From: Saccharopolyspora gloriosae
Lineage (GTDB): Bacteria; Actinomycetota; Actinomycetes; Mycobacteriales; Pseudonocardiaceae
Assembly (NCBI RefSeq): GCF_022828475.1
Contig: NZ_CP059557.1
Span: 5,379,470-5,443,469, forward strand
DNA length: 64,000 nt
Direction: 5' to 3'
Shown: positions 45,949 to 54,619 of the stretch, piece after piece
How the letters are laid out: every line of letters begins with the position of its first letter
How positions within the stretch are numbered: the stretch's first letter is position 1
The notes under the pieces: generated by a model
What the model was told of the DNA's origin: nothing
The model's database searches: none
The model's input: only the letters and a program-made list of their open reading frames with translations
Made by a program: the position numbers and the translations under genes

Positions 45949-46803
45949 CTAGGTGGTGAGGGCCTGGGCTCGGTATTCGGTGGGGGTGAGGTTCTTCAGT
46001 GTGGTGGAGATGCGGGTGGTGTTGTACCAGTCGAGGTAGTTCTCGAGGGCGGTGGTGAACTCGTCGGGGGTGTTGTAGTTGTGGTGGTGGAAGAGTTCTT
46101 CTTTGAGGTGGCTGAAGAAGTTTTCGGCGACGGCGTTGTCGAGGCAGGTCGCTTTCCGGGACATGGAGGGTGTCAGGTTTGCCTCGTGTAGCAGTTGGCG
46201 CCAGGAGGTGTGTCGGTAGTGGAAGCCTTGGTCGGTGTGCACGAGTGGGGTGTGGCCGGTGTTGAGGGTGGCGATGGCTTTGGTCAGTGATGAGTTGGTC
46301 AGGTGGGTGTCGGGTCGGGTGCTCCAGGAGTAGGACACGACGGAGCGGTCGAACAGGTCGATGATCGGTGAGAGATAGATTTTGCTTGTGCCGACACGGA
46401 ATTCGGTGATGTCGGTGACCCATTTGGTGTTCGGTGCCGGGGCGGTGAAGTCGCGGTCCAGGACGTTGCCGGCGGTGGTGCCGGCCTCGCCCTTCCAGGA
46501 TGAGTAGCGGCGTCGGCGGCGGACTGTGCAGGCCAGGCCGAGGGTGCGCATGATGTGCAGGACGGTCTTTTTCGCCGGTCTCAGGCCGTGGCGGTGCAGC
46601 ATGGCGTGGACGCGGCGGTGCCCGTAACGGCCGTGGGCCTGCTGGAACACGTCGGTCACGGCCTGTTTCAGCCGGGCGTGCGGGTCCGGCCGGTCGAGCC
46701 GGGCCTGGTGATAGAAGAACGTCGACCGGGCCAGGCCCGCGACCTCCAGCAGTACCGCAAGCGGATAGTGCGCCTTGAGGGTGACGATGACCTGGGTTTT
46801 TAC
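45949..46803 (-). CDS. IS3 transposase orfB (DDE integrase domain)
   Basis: About 284 residues. The catalytic DDE is in NTKWVTDITEFRVG, PLVHTDQGFHYRHT and CLDNAVAENFFSHLKEEL. The N-terminal HTH-like region is KAHYPLAVLLEVAGLARSTF. It has no start of its own at the N-terminus: it opens KTQVIVTLK directly after the orfA stop, in the -1 frame. A programmed -1 frameshift near GGGTAAAAACC at 46797-46805, giving an OrfAB fusion, is therefore likely. Confidence 0.88.
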   Translation of the reverse strand, partial: VKTQVIVTLKAHYPLAVLLEVAGLARSTFFYHQARLDRPDPHARLKQAVTDVFQQAHGRYGHRRVHAMLHRHGLRPAKKTVLHIMRTLGLACTVRRRRRYSSWKGEAGTTAGNVLDRDFTAPAPNTKWVTDITEFRVGTSKIYLSPIIDLFDRSVVSYSWSTRPDTHLTNSSLTKAIATLNTGHTPLVHTDQGFHYRHTSWRQLLHEANLTPSMSRKATCLDNAVAENFFSHLKEELFHHHNYNTPDEFTTALENYLDWYNTTRISTTLKNLTPTEYRAQALTT

Positions 46804-47294
46804 CCTCGCCCCTGTTCCTTCAAGGCCCGCAGTTTTTTTAGGTAGGCGTTCTCCGCGGACAACCGCAGATTCTCCGTCCGCAACCGTTCCAGTTCGGCCG
46901 TCTCGCCGTCCGGTGGTGGTTGTGGTTCGCGGGGTGGGCGGCCTTCCCGCTTGGGGCGCAACGCATCCTCGCCGTCACGCCGATATTGGCGCGCCCAATT
47001 TTTCACCTGCTTCGGTGACGACAGGTCATGCTCGGCGGCCAGCTCGGCCGCCGTGGCCTGCCCGGCCACGAACCGCAGCACCACGTCGAGTTTGAACTCG
47101 AACGAGTAGGACCGTTTGGTCGGTTTCATGATCAACGCTCCCGGGCCGCGCAACAACCATCGATCCCGCAACGTTCTCACCGCCGAAGCCGACACCCCCA
47201 ACCGGGCCGCAGCCGACACCGCCCCATGACCAGCCCCGAACAACACCACAGCGGCCTCACGCTGCTCCCGCGACAACGAACTATGCGGATACAC
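46800..47294 (-). CDS. IS3 transposase orfA (HTH domains)
   Basis: A 164-residue protein with two helix-turn-helix parts: SSLSREQREAAVVLFGAGHG, ARLGVSASAVRTLRDRWLL, then KRSYSFEFKLDVVLRFVAGQ and EHDLSSPKQVKNWARQYRRD. A C-terminal leucine-zipper region (ETAELERLRTENLRLSAENA) ends at KEQGRG. Start GTG at 47294 with GGGGAG upstream. Makes the DNA-binding half; the orfB half follows in the -1 frame. Confidence 0.85.
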   Translation of the reverse strand: MYPHSSLSREQREAAVVLFGAGHGAVSAAARLGVSASAVRTLRDRWLLRGPGALIMKPTKRSYSFEFKLDVVLRFVAGQATAAELAAEHDLSSPKQVKNWARQYRRDGEDALRPKREGRPPREPQPPPDGETAELERLRTENLRLSAENAYLKKLRALKEQGRG

Positions 47295-47473
47295 GAACCA
47301 CTCCCCGGTAGCTGGAACTGACTTTCCAGTCCAACCACCGGGGACCAGTTCAGCGGCAGGACCGGCCAAAGGAGGCACCGACTTCCACCGGGTGGACGTC
47401 CCGTTTGACCGGTCAGATCGGGTGAAGGGGACATTCACCTCGATCGCGGATCCCGTCGGCCTCCGTAGCGAGC

Positions 47474-48508
47474 TCAGCCCCAGAACGTCGCCGGAACGCA
47501 GTCGTTGCCGCCGCACGCCGGTGCGACCGGGCGCGTGTCCGCGCCGTCCACCAGCCATTGCCTGCCGTCGGCGACCGACACCAGGTACCGGCCGACCCGG
47601 TCGACGGACAGCTGCACCTGTTCCGCGGTGAGCGCACCGCCGGTGTCGAACGGGGCGCCGCCGCCGATCGCGGCGCCGCTGTCCCGGTCGAGCGTGGTGA
47701 CCCGCATCCGTTCGGCGGGCGGGTTTCCGCACTCGGCAGAGGTGAGCACCGCGACCTCGCTGTCGGCCCAGGCCAGTGCCTGCGGCGGGCACGTCCCGGC
47801 GGGCGACTTCGGCATCGGTTCGCCCAGTTCGGTGTTGCCGGGAGCCACGATGTGGATCTCGGATTGCGAGGTGAGCACTGCGAGCGTCCCGTCGTGGTCC
47901 ACCGCCAGGTCGAGCGCCTGCCGCCCGGCAGGCAGCGGGATCCGCTGCTGTTGACCGGTTCCCTCGACCGTCACGCCGTCGCCGTCGGCGTAGGCGATCC
48001 GCCCGCCGCCCGCCGCCAGCGCCGTATCGGTTCCGGTTCGGTGCGCGACCGGCCGGACGCTCCGGTCGGGGCCGAGCATGACGATGTCGCTGCCGCCCGC
48101 CGCCGGAACGGTCGCGTAGACCCGGTCCCCGTCGGCGGCGAGTCCGCCCCGCACGGGTCCTCCGACGTCGGCGAGCACCTCGTGCCGCTGTCCGGTGAGC
48201 ACGTCGAACGAGGCGAGCGTGCCCGGGTCCGGTGCGGCGACGTAACTGTTCGGCGCGATGCTGACCGGCGCCGCCTGGTGCGGGGTCGTCCCCGGCACCA
48301 CTGTCAGCGCGACCAGGAACACCGCTGAGGCCGCCACCGCCACACCGCCCGCGGCGATCAGCGGACGCCGGGACGGGCGCCGAGATCGGCGCTGACGGGC
48401 CGCCAGCAGCCGGGGCAGCGTGTCACCGCGCGGCTCGACGTCGTCCACCAACGCGTGCAGCCTGCTGCGCAGTTCGTCGACGCCCTGCGTGTCGTCTGGA
48501 TCCCTCAC
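47474..48508 (-). CDS. Membrane-anchored sensor/anti-sigma-like protein
   Basis: A 344-residue protein. About 48 cytoplasmic residues (RDPDDTQGVDELRSRLHALV), then one membrane helix (PLIAAGGVAVAASAVFLVAL) and a large outside domain with repeated short strands (SYVAAPDPGTLASFDVLTGQ; DGTLAVLTSQSEIHIVAPGN) like a beta-propeller. It overlaps the sigma factor stop by four bases (GTGA), a position held by regulators of ECF sigma factors. No classic ZAS motif is seen in the cytoplasmic part. The role as anti-sigma is inferred. Confidence 0.7.
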   Translation of the reverse strand: MRDPDDTQGVDELRSRLHALVDDVEPRGDTLPRLLAARQRRSRRPSRRPLIAAGGVAVAASAVFLVALTVVPGTTPHQAAPVSIAPNSYVAAPDPGTLASFDVLTGQRHEVLADVGGPVRGGLAADGDRVYATVPAAGGSDIVMLGPDRSVRPVAHRTGTDTALAAGGGRIAYADGDGVTVEGTGQQQRIPLPAGRQALDLAVDHDGTLAVLTSQSEIHIVAPGNTELGEPMPKSPAGTCPPQALAWADSEVAVLTSAECGNPPAERMRVTTLDRDSGAAIGGGAPFDTGGALTAEQVQLSVDRVGRYLVSVADGRQWLVDGADTRPVAPACGGNDCVPATFWG

Positions 48509-48996
48509 ACCCGCTCCCGCAGCAAATCCGAAAGCCGAGCCACTCCACGCGAGCAGTACGACTTGACCGCACCCTGACTCACGCCCATCAGCTGCGCGGT
48601 CCGCGCCTCGCTGAAGTCGGCGTAGTACCGCAGCACCACGGCTTCCCGCTGCCTGCGCGGCAAATGGGTCAGCGCGTCCGCGAGCACCGCCCGATCCAGG
48701 CCGCGCCCGGTGTCGTCGGGGCGCGAGTCCTCAGTGGCGATCCGAGGCTGATAGCGCTTGGCGACCAACCGGCGGCGTAACACCGACCGAGCCCGGTTGA
48801 GCACCGCCTGCCGCAGGAACGCCAGCGCCTTGTCCGGGTCGCGCAACCGCGTCCTGGAGTCGAAGACCCGCACGTAGGCGTCCTGCACGATGTCCTCGGC
48901 GGAAGCCCGGTCATCAACGAGCAGCACCGCGATCCGCAGCAGTTGCCGGTAGTTGTCCTGGTATAGCTCGGTGAGTTTGGTCGTCAGTTCATCCAT
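48505..48996 (-). CDS. ECF sigma factor, SigE-type (Actinobacterial group)
   Basis: A 163-residue ECF sigma factor. Sigma-2: LTELYQDNYRQLLRIAVLLV, ASAEDIVQDAYVRVFDSR. Sigma-4: DALTHLPRRQREAVVLRYYA, DFSEARTAQLMGVSQGAVKS. It directs RNA polymerase to stress promoters. I chose the ATG at 48996; the frame to 49053 is less likely. Its gene is coupled to that of a single-helix sensor protein. Target promoters are not identifiable here. Confidence 0.88.
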   Translation of the reverse strand: MDELTTKLTELYQDNYRQLLRIAVLLVDDRASAEDIVQDAYVRVFDSRTRLRDPDKALAFLRQAVLNRARSVLRRRLVAKRYQPRIATEDSRPDDTGRGLDRAVLADALTHLPRRQREAVVLRYYADFSEARTAQLMGVSQGAVKSYCSRGVARLSDLLRERV

Positions 48997-49543
48997 GGCC
49001 GCCAGCCCGTCGCCCGGCCAGGCGGTCACGGGCAATGCGATCGAAACCGTCACATCTCTGCATGACGCCCGAGACCCCCTTCGCGGTTGGCAGCCGACGC
49101 GGACCAGATTTCCCGATCGAAGCTCCGACCGGCGGAGAGGCGCAGTTTACCGTCCGCCACGAATGCCGTCGCGCAGTGATCGTCCGGACGAGGCGGCCGG
49201 AGCCACGCGAGACCGACCGTTCCCAGGTCGTCCCGGGCTCGGCCCGTGGCCGTTTCCCTCGCACACCGGGACGTTCACCGACCAGGCGGCATATTCCATC
49301 CACAAAGGACCTCCAGGGACGCGCACCGAGCCGCCGGGCCGATGCGGCGAGTAAGAATCACCACACCCAAGATCACCCATTCGCCGTCACCCCTGGTCAG
49401 CCGATCATCAGCACCCTCACTCGCCCGTTTGGCAGGCGATGCCGCCGGGTGCGCGTTGGACTACCGTCGGCCGCGGAACACCTACGGTTCCGCACCCGGC
49501 GCACGATGGGAGGATAGGCGGCCTCCCGGCCGCCTCAACGGCC
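48997..49543. promoter_or_regulatory. Divergent intergenic region
   Basis: About 550 bases between the sigma factor operon and the LLM gene. It should carry the sigma operon promoter (often self-recognised) and the LLM promoter. No gene is accepted. The long frame on the + strand through this stretch runs into cstA and is an artefact of high GC. Confidence 0.35.
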
Positions 49544-50365
49544 ATGAAGTTCGGTATCTCAACGTTCAACACCGACGAGGGCATCGGCCCCGCGGAGCTG
49601 GGACGAGCGCTGGAGGACCGCGGTTTCGACTCGCTCTTCCTCGCCGAGCACACACACGTCCCCGCGAGCCGCGACACCCCGTACCCGGGCGGCGGCGACC
49701 TGCCGCGGATCTACTACCGCACGTTGGACCCGTTCGTGAGCCTCACCGCGGCCGCCGCGGTGACCGAGAACCTGTTGCTGGGCACCGGGATCGCGCTCAT
49801 GATCCAGCGCGACCCGATCACCACCGCGAAGGAGGTCGCCAGCCTCGACCTCGTCTCGAACGGCCGGGTGCTCTTCGGCATCGGCGCCGGTTGGAGCCGC
49901 GACGAGATGCGCAACCACGGCACCGAACCGGGCAGGCGCGGCGCGCTGATGGACGAGCGGATCCGGGCCATGCGGGAGATCTGGACCAAGGAGCTCGCCG
50001 AGTTCCACGGCGAGCACGTGGACTTCGACCCGATCTACTCGTGGCCGAAGCCGGTGCAGCAGCCGCATCCGCCGATCTACATCGGCGGCGAGAGCAAGCG
50101 TTCCTTCGACCGGGTCGCCGAGTACGGCGGGGGCTGGCTTCCCCGCGCGGGCACCGAGAACCTCGGCGAGCTGATCAAGAAGGTGCGCGAGCACGCGGGC
50201 TGGCGGGTTCCGGTGTCGCTGTACGCGGCGCCGAAGGACTCGGTGGTCGAGGAGTACGCGGAGGCAGGGGTGGATCGGCTCTTGTTCTACCTGCCGACGA
50301 AGCCGCGGGACGAGTCGCTGGAGCGGCTCGATCTGCTCGCCGGTGTGGTGACCAAGCACAGCTGA
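49544..50365 (+). CDS. LLM-class flavin/F420-dependent oxidoreductase
   Basis: A 273-residue luciferase-like monooxygenase-fold protein of the F420-dependent kind. It starts MKFGISTFNTDEGIGPAELG, then FDSLFLAEHTHVPASRDT, LLLGTGIALMIQRDPITTAK and LFGIGAGWSRDEMRNHGTEP. These match actinobacterial TIGR03619-like oxidoreductases. The cofactor and substrate are inferred; F420 is common in this phylum. No good ribosome site is seen, so the ATG at 49544 is chosen by alignment with the family start. Confidence 0.8.
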   Translation: MKFGISTFNTDEGIGPAELGRALEDRGFDSLFLAEHTHVPASRDTPYPGGGDLPRIYYRTLDPFVSLTAAAAVTENLLLGTGIALMIQRDPITTAKEVASLDLVSNGRVLFGIGAGWSRDEMRNHGTEPGRRGALMDERIRAMREIWTKELAEFHGEHVDFDPIYSWPKPVQQPHPPIYIGGESKRSFDRVAEYGGGWLPRAGTENLGELIKKVREHAGWRVPVSLYAAPKDSVVEEYAEAGVDRLLFYLPTKPRDESLERLDLLAGVVTKHS

Positions 50366-50541
50366 GCCGTGCGGGGCCGCTGTTGCCGCGGCGGCCCCTT
50401 ACATCCTGGTTACTTCCCGGTCTTGCACTGGACATGGGGGACATCGCAGGCAGATCCTTGCGACTGCTTTGCAGATCGGTGCGATCACAACAGCAAGTTG
50501 CATGCACAACTGCTTTGATCGCGGAACGGAGACCGGGGACG

Positions 50542-52752
50542 GTGGCGAACACGACGACGACGACGCCGACGGACGGGGCGTCGCCGCAACGAAACAAGTG
50601 GAGTCCGAAGCAGATCGTCCTGTGGGTTCTGGTGGCCGCGGTGGGGGCCATCTCGTGGGGAGCCATCGCGCTCGGCCGCGGTGAGGAGATCTCCGCCGCA
50701 TGGCTGGTGTTCGCCGCGCTCGCCTCCTACGCGATCGGTTACCGCTTCTACGCGCGCTACATCGCCTACCGGGTGCTGCGGGTGGACGACACCCGCGCGA
50801 CGCCCGCGGAGCGGCTGAACAACGCCACGGACTTCCAGCCGACGGACCGCAGAGTCCTGTTCGGGCACCACTTCGCCGCCATCGCGGGCGCGGGTCCGCT
50901 GGTCGGCCCGGTGCTGGCCGCGCAGATGGGGTACCTGCCCGGCACGATCTGGATCATCGTCGGAGTGGTGTTCGCCGGCGCCGTGCAGGACATGGTGGTG
51001 CTGTTCTTCTCCACCCGCCGCAACGGCCGCAGCCTCGGGCAGATGGCCCGCGAGGAGATCGGCCCGGTCGGCGGCATCGCGGCGTTGATCGCCGTGCTCG
51101 CCATCATGATCATCCTGCTGGCGGTGCTGGCACTGGTCGTGGTCGGCGCGCTGAAGGACTCGCCGTGGGGCACCTTCTCGATCGGCATGACCATTCCGAT
51201 CGCCCTGTTCATGGGCATCTACCTGCGTTATCTGCGGCCCGGCCGGATCATCGAGACCTCGATCATCGGCGTCGTGCTGTTGCTGCTGAGCATCATCGGC
51301 GGCAGTTGGGTCGCCGACTCGGCGCTGGCCGAGACGTTCACGCTCTCCGGCAACCAGGTCGTGCTGGCGCTGGTGGTGTACGGCTTCATCGCCTCGGTGC
51401 TGCCGGTGTGGATGCTGCTGGCGCCGCGGGACTACCTGAGCACGTTCATGAAGGTCGGCGTCATCGTGATGCTGGCGGTGTCGATCTTGATCGCGATGCC
51501 GGTGATGAAGACCGAGGCGATCACCGAGTTCGCCTGGAACGGCCAAGGACCGGTGTTCGCGGGCACGCTGTTCCCGTTCGTGTTCATCCAGATCGCCTGC
51601 GGTGCGCTGTCCGGCTTCCACGCGCTGGTGTCCTCGGGAACCACGCCGAAGCTGATCGAGAAGGAGTCGCAGGTCCGCGTCATCGGCTACGGCGGGATGC
51701 TCACCGAGTCGTTCGTGGCGATCATGGCGCTGGCCGCGGCCTGCATCATCGATCCCGGCATGTACTACGCGATGAACATGCCCAGTGCAGCGCTCGGCGA
51801 CACGTTGCAGTCCGCCTCGCAAGCCGTGGCCGGAGTGGGCTTCCAGATCACTCCGGAACAACTCGCCGCCGCGGCAGCCGCGGTCGACGAAGAGACGCTG
51901 GTGGGCCGCAGCGGCGGCGCCCCGACACTCGCCCTCGGACTCTCGGAAGTGTTCTCGCAGGTCATCGGCGGGGACGCGATGAAGGCCTTCTGGTACCACT
52001 TCGCGGTCATGTTCGAGGCGCTGTTCATCCTCACCACCGTGGACGCCGGAACCCGAGTCGGCCGATTCATGCTGCAGGACACCGTCGGCAACGTGTGGAA
52101 GCGCTTCGGCGACGTCACCTGGAAGCCCGGCATCTGGATCTCCAGCGCGGTCATCGTCGGCGGCTGGGGCTACTTCCTGTGGACCGGTGTGAACGACCCG
52201 CTGGGCGGCATCAACCAGCTGTTCCCGCTGTTCGGCATCGCCAACCAGCTGCTCGCCGCGGTGGCGCTGGCGGTGGCCACCACGATCCTGATCAAGTCCG
52301 GGCGCGCGAAGTACGCCTGGGTGACGATCATCCCGCTGGCCTGGGACGCGGTGGTGACGCTGACCGCGAGCTGGCAGAAGGTGTTCTCGCCGGACCCGAA
52401 GCTCGGCTTCTTCTCCCAGCGCGCGGCCTACCAGGCGGCGATCGACGCCGGGCAGACCAGCAAGGGCTCGGCGGGCACCGTCGAGGAGATGCGCCAAGTG
52501 GTCACGAACTCCACCGTGTGCGGTGTGCTCAGCGTGCTGTTCGCCGTGCTGATCCTCATCGTGCTGGTGGATGCGATCCGCGTGTGGATCCAGGCGCTGC
52601 GCAGCACCGAACCGCTGCCGGACACCGAGGCACCGCACACCGAGTCGGAGCTGTGGGCGCCGACCGGCCTGTTCCCCACCGCCGAGGAGCGGCGCATCCT
52701 GCGGGACCGCCGTGAACCGGAGGACCGCCAGGAAGTGGGCGCGGGTACGTGA
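50542..52752 (+). CDS. cstA: CstA/BtsT pyruvate-type carbon starvation transporter
   Basis: A 736-residue polytopic CstA-family carrier; BtsT and CstA of E. coli import pyruvate (and peptides) with protons. Signatures: RRVLFGHHFAAIAGAGPLVG, MGYLPGTIWIIVGVVFAGAV, IQIACGALSGFHALVSSGTT and GGINQLFPLFGIANQLLAAV. The GTG at 50542 gives a normal length with a G-rich site upstream; the large frame upstream is not coding. The small YbdD-type gene overlaps its stop. Confidence 0.92.
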   Translation: MANTTTTTPTDGASPQRNKWSPKQIVLWVLVAAVGAISWGAIALGRGEEISAAWLVFAALASYAIGYRFYARYIAYRVLRVDDTRATPAERLNNATDFQPTDRRVLFGHHFAAIAGAGPLVGPVLAAQMGYLPGTIWIIVGVVFAGAVQDMVVLFFSTRRNGRSLGQMAREEIGPVGGIAALIAVLAIMIILLAVLALVVVGALKDSPWGTFSIGMTIPIALFMGIYLRYLRPGRIIETSIIGVVLLLLSIIGGSWVADSALAETFTLSGNQVVLALVVYGFIASVLPVWMLLAPRDYLSTFMKVGVIVMLAVSILIAMPVMKTEAITEFAWNGQGPVFAGTLFPFVFIQIACGALSGFHALVSSGTTPKLIEKESQVRVIGYGGMLTESFVAIMALAAACIIDPGMYYAMNMPSAALGDTLQSASQAVAGVGFQITPEQLAAAAAAVDEETLVGRSGGAPTLALGLSEVFSQVIGGDAMKAFWYHFAVMFEALFILTTVDAGTRVGRFMLQDTVGNVWKRFGDVTWKPGIWISSAVIVGGWGYFLWTGVNDPLGGINQLFPLFGIANQLLAAVALAVATTILIKSGRAKYAWVTIIPLAWDAVVTLTASWQKVFSPDPKLGFFSQRAAYQAAIDAGQTSKGSAGTVEEMRQVVTNSTVCGVLSVLFAVLILIVLVDAIRVWIQALRSTEPLPDTEAPHTESELWAPTGLFPTAEERRILRDRREPEDRQEVGAGT

Positions 52753-52973
52753 GTTCCCGAATGCCCTCCTCGCGGGCGGTGTTGTCCCGGCTGGGACGCT
52801 CCGCCCGCGAGGCCTGGCAGATCACCCGCGGCATCGTCGGCGAGACCGCCTACGAGCGGTACCTGGAACACCACCGGCAGCACCACGCCGGCACCACACC
52901 GCTGGGCGAGCGCGAATTCTGGCGCCGCCACGTCGACCGCGGCGACACCCACCCCGGCTCCCGCTGCTGCTGA
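52749..52973 (+). CDS. YbdD/YjiX-type accessory protein
   Basis: A 74-residue protein, REAWQITRGIVGETAYERYL then HHRQHHAGTTPLGEREFWRR, the YbdD/YjiX family. These small proteins are always encoded next to CstA/BtsT carriers and are needed for uptake. The GTG overlaps the cstA stop by four bases, so the pair is coupled. Ends with two cysteines (RCC), unusual for the family but of unknown meaning. Confidence 0.88.
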   Translation: MSSRMPSSRAVLSRLGRSAREAWQITRGIVGETAYERYLEHHRQHHAGTTPLGEREFWRRHVDRGDTHPGSRCC

Positions 52974-53080
52974 CCCGAGCGGGCACGCCCTGCGGCCGTT
53001 CGGGCACGGTTGCTGGCGGCTCCGGCGAATCCTCTGGTGTGATCGCGTCGTAGACGTCGGCACGACCTGCAGGGGGCTTC

Positions 53081-53899
53081 GTGACGATCACGGGGGAAGA
53101 TGTGCCCGGGTTGATCTTCTGCTTACTCCTGCTCGCCGCAGGGATCGCCGTCCTGAGGCATGGCGGGAACGAAGTGCGCGTCACCCGGCGATTGCAGGAC
53201 CACGGTGTTCGGACGACGGCGACCGTGCACGGTCATGAGCGAGGGGCCATGCTCGATCAGCCGTTGTTCGGCTACAGCGACCAGCGCGGCGACCAGTTCA
53301 CCCTGCAACCGAAAAAGATCCACAACACCTTCACCCCGGTCGGAGACCAAGCGGACGTGCTCTACCTCCCAGAGGAGCCCCAGACCTCCAGGTTGGCGGC
53401 GACCGAAGGCACCCCGCTGAAGGCCGCGACCTCGGCATTCATCGCCGGCACGCTCTTCTGCCTCGCGGCCGTCGCGCTCACCGCCAGCCTGATCTCGGAG
53501 CCCACCCCGGACGATCACACCGGCTCGAGTTCGGCGCCGCCGTTCCTGCCCGCCGTCTCCGTGGGCATCCTGCTGCTCGCGCTGACCGTTCCGGTTCTGC
53601 GGATCACCAGCTTCGTGCGACTGAGCCGGACCGGGATCCGCACGGAGGGTGTGGTGGTCCGCAAGACCGACGCTTCGAAGTCCGGGGCATGGATCGTCGA
53701 CTTCACGGATCACGACGGCCGGCGAATCCAGTTCACGAGTCGGCACGTCACCAAGCGCGCCGGTGCCCGAGTTCCGGTCGTCTACCAGCGTGACCGGCCC
53801 CAACAGGCGGAAGTGGCTTCGCCGGCGCCCACGATTCGGCGGAACGGGTTCGCCGCACTGTTCCTGCTGTTCCTCCTGGCGACGGCCCTCCTGCTCTGA
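53081..53899 (+). CDS. DUF3592-type membrane protein
   Basis: A 272-residue protein with four hydrophobic helices: an N-terminal one (LIFCLLLLAAGIAVL), two in the middle around residues 115-175 and one at the end (GFAALFLLFLLATALLL). Between them are two beta-rich extramembrane parts of the DUF3592 type (VTRRLQDHGVRTTATVHGHE; SRTGIRTEGVVVRKTDASKS). Function unknown. GTG at 53081 after GGGGGCTTC. Alone between cstA/ybdD and the VOC gene. Confidence 0.7.
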   Translation: MTITGEDVPGLIFCLLLLAAGIAVLRHGGNEVRVTRRLQDHGVRTTATVHGHERGAMLDQPLFGYSDQRGDQFTLQPKKIHNTFTPVGDQADVLYLPEEPQTSRLAATEGTPLKAATSAFIAGTLFCLAAVALTASLISEPTPDDHTGSSSAPPFLPAVSVGILLLALTVPVLRITSFVRLSRTGIRTEGVVVRKTDASKSGAWIVDFTDHDGRRIQFTSRHVTKRAGARVPVVYQRDRPQQAEVASPAPTIRRNGFAALFLLFLLATALLL

Positions 53900-54005
53900 C
53901 ATCCGGAGGCGGCCTCGACCGCTCCGCGTTCAGGCTGCGATGAGTATTCCGCCCGGGAATGGTCCTCCTGTGCAGGTGCGGCAGGTTCGCGCAGAGGAGG
54001 ACATC

Positions 54006-54476
54006 ATGCAGAAGATCACCACGTGCCTGTGGTTCGACGGCCAGGCGGAAGAAGCGGCGCGGCTCTACACGTCGATCTTCGCGAACTCTCGGATCACCGA
54101 GATCCAGCGCTACGGCGAAGCAGGCCCCGGCGAGCCCGGCACGGTGCTCACCGTGACGTTCGAACTGGCCGGTCAGCAATTCCTCGGCCTCAACGGCGGT
54201 CCGGAGTTCACGTTCACCGAGGCGATCTCGTTGCACGTGGACTGCAACTCGCAGGAAGAAGTGGATCGGATGACCGAGCAGCTGGTGGCGGGCGGTGAGC
54301 AGGGACCGTGCGGCTGGCTCAAGGACCGCTTCGGCCTGTCCTGGCAGATCGTGCCCAGCGAGCTCACCGACATGCTGCGCGACCCCGATCCGGACCGCTC
54401 CGACCGCGTCATGCGGGAAATGCTCACCATGCACAAGCTCGACCTCAACGCCCTGCGCCGCGCCTACGCCGCCTAG
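54006..54476 (+). CDS. VOC-family protein, PhnB/3-dmu-9_3-mt type
   Basis: A 156-residue glyoxalase-fold protein of the 3-demethylubiquinone-9-methyltransferase-like (PhnB) group. It begins KITTCLWFDGQAEEAARLYT, with LGLNGGPEFTFTEAISLHVD in the centre and CGWLKDRFGLSWQIVPSELT near the end, all family marks. Substrate unknown, and no ligand set can be fixed with certainty. ATG at 54006 follows AGAGGAGGACATC. Confidence 0.85.
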   Translation: MQKITTCLWFDGQAEEAARLYTSIFANSRITEIQRYGEAGPGEPGTVLTVTFELAGQQFLGLNGGPEFTFTEAISLHVDCNSQEEVDRMTEQLVAGGEQGPCGWLKDRFGLSWQIVPSELTDMLRDPDPDRSDRVMREMLTMHKLDLNALRRAYAA

Positions 54477-54487
54477 TCCCGGAGTAA

Positions 54488-54534
54488 GTGAACGGACCGT
54501 TCGTCCAACGAGATTGGGCGAACAGTCCGTTCAC
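54488..54534. repeat. 47-bp hairpin repeat, copy 1
   Basis: An inverted repeat starting GTGAACGGACCGTTCGTCCA and ending in its near-complement TGTCCGTTCAC-like sequence (AACAGTCCGTTCAC). It has one mismatch relative to copy 2. It sits directly after the VOC gene and could act as a terminator. Confidence 0.75.
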
Positions 54535-54572
54535 CCCGACCACCGGAGCAACCCGCACGGCGCCGGATTCGA

Positions 54573-54619
54573 GTGAACGGACCGTTCGTCCAACGAGATT
54601 GGGCGAACGGTCCGTTCAC
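54573..54619. repeat. 47-bp hairpin repeat, copy 2
   Basis: Identical to copy 1 except for one base (AACGGTCC against AACAGTCC), 38 bases later. The arms GTGAACGGACCGTTC and GAACGGTCCGTTCAC pair perfectly. It abuts the PPOX stop codon on the other strand. Two nearly identical hairpins in a row suggest a dispersed intergenic element. Confidence 0.75.

Larger units (their letters stand above)
45911..47352 (-). mobile_element. Complete IS3-family insertion sequence
   Basis: 1442 bases with matching ends. The left end TGAAGTGGTCCC and TGTTGGACTGG-like sequence (45911-45935) match the right end read leftward (TGAACTGGTCCCCGG, then GGTTGGACTGG). Both ends are TG..CA. Three bases, GCG, are duplicated outside (45908-45910 and 47353-47355), the size typical for IS3. 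It carries both transposase frames, apparently intact. It looks recent and possibly active. Confidence 0.88.
45896..47377. repeat. Terminator arms split by the IS3 insertion
   Basis: TGCCTCCTTTG (45896-45906) and CAAAGGAGGCA (47367-47377) are perfect inverted copies lying just outside the two ends of the IS3 element. Joined across the insertion they would form an 11-bp stem downstream of the membrane protein gene. The IS therefore landed in the loop of a former hairpin. Confidence 0.65.

Noticed and set aside
49246-50541. N-terminal extension of cstA through the LLM gene
   Set aside because: It would overlap the LLM gene in another frame. CstA family alignment starts near 50542.
50485-52638. 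717-codon open frame on the - strand opposite cstA
   Set aside because: Its translation is a run of H, R, Q, D and G with no fold; cstA on the + strand is certain.
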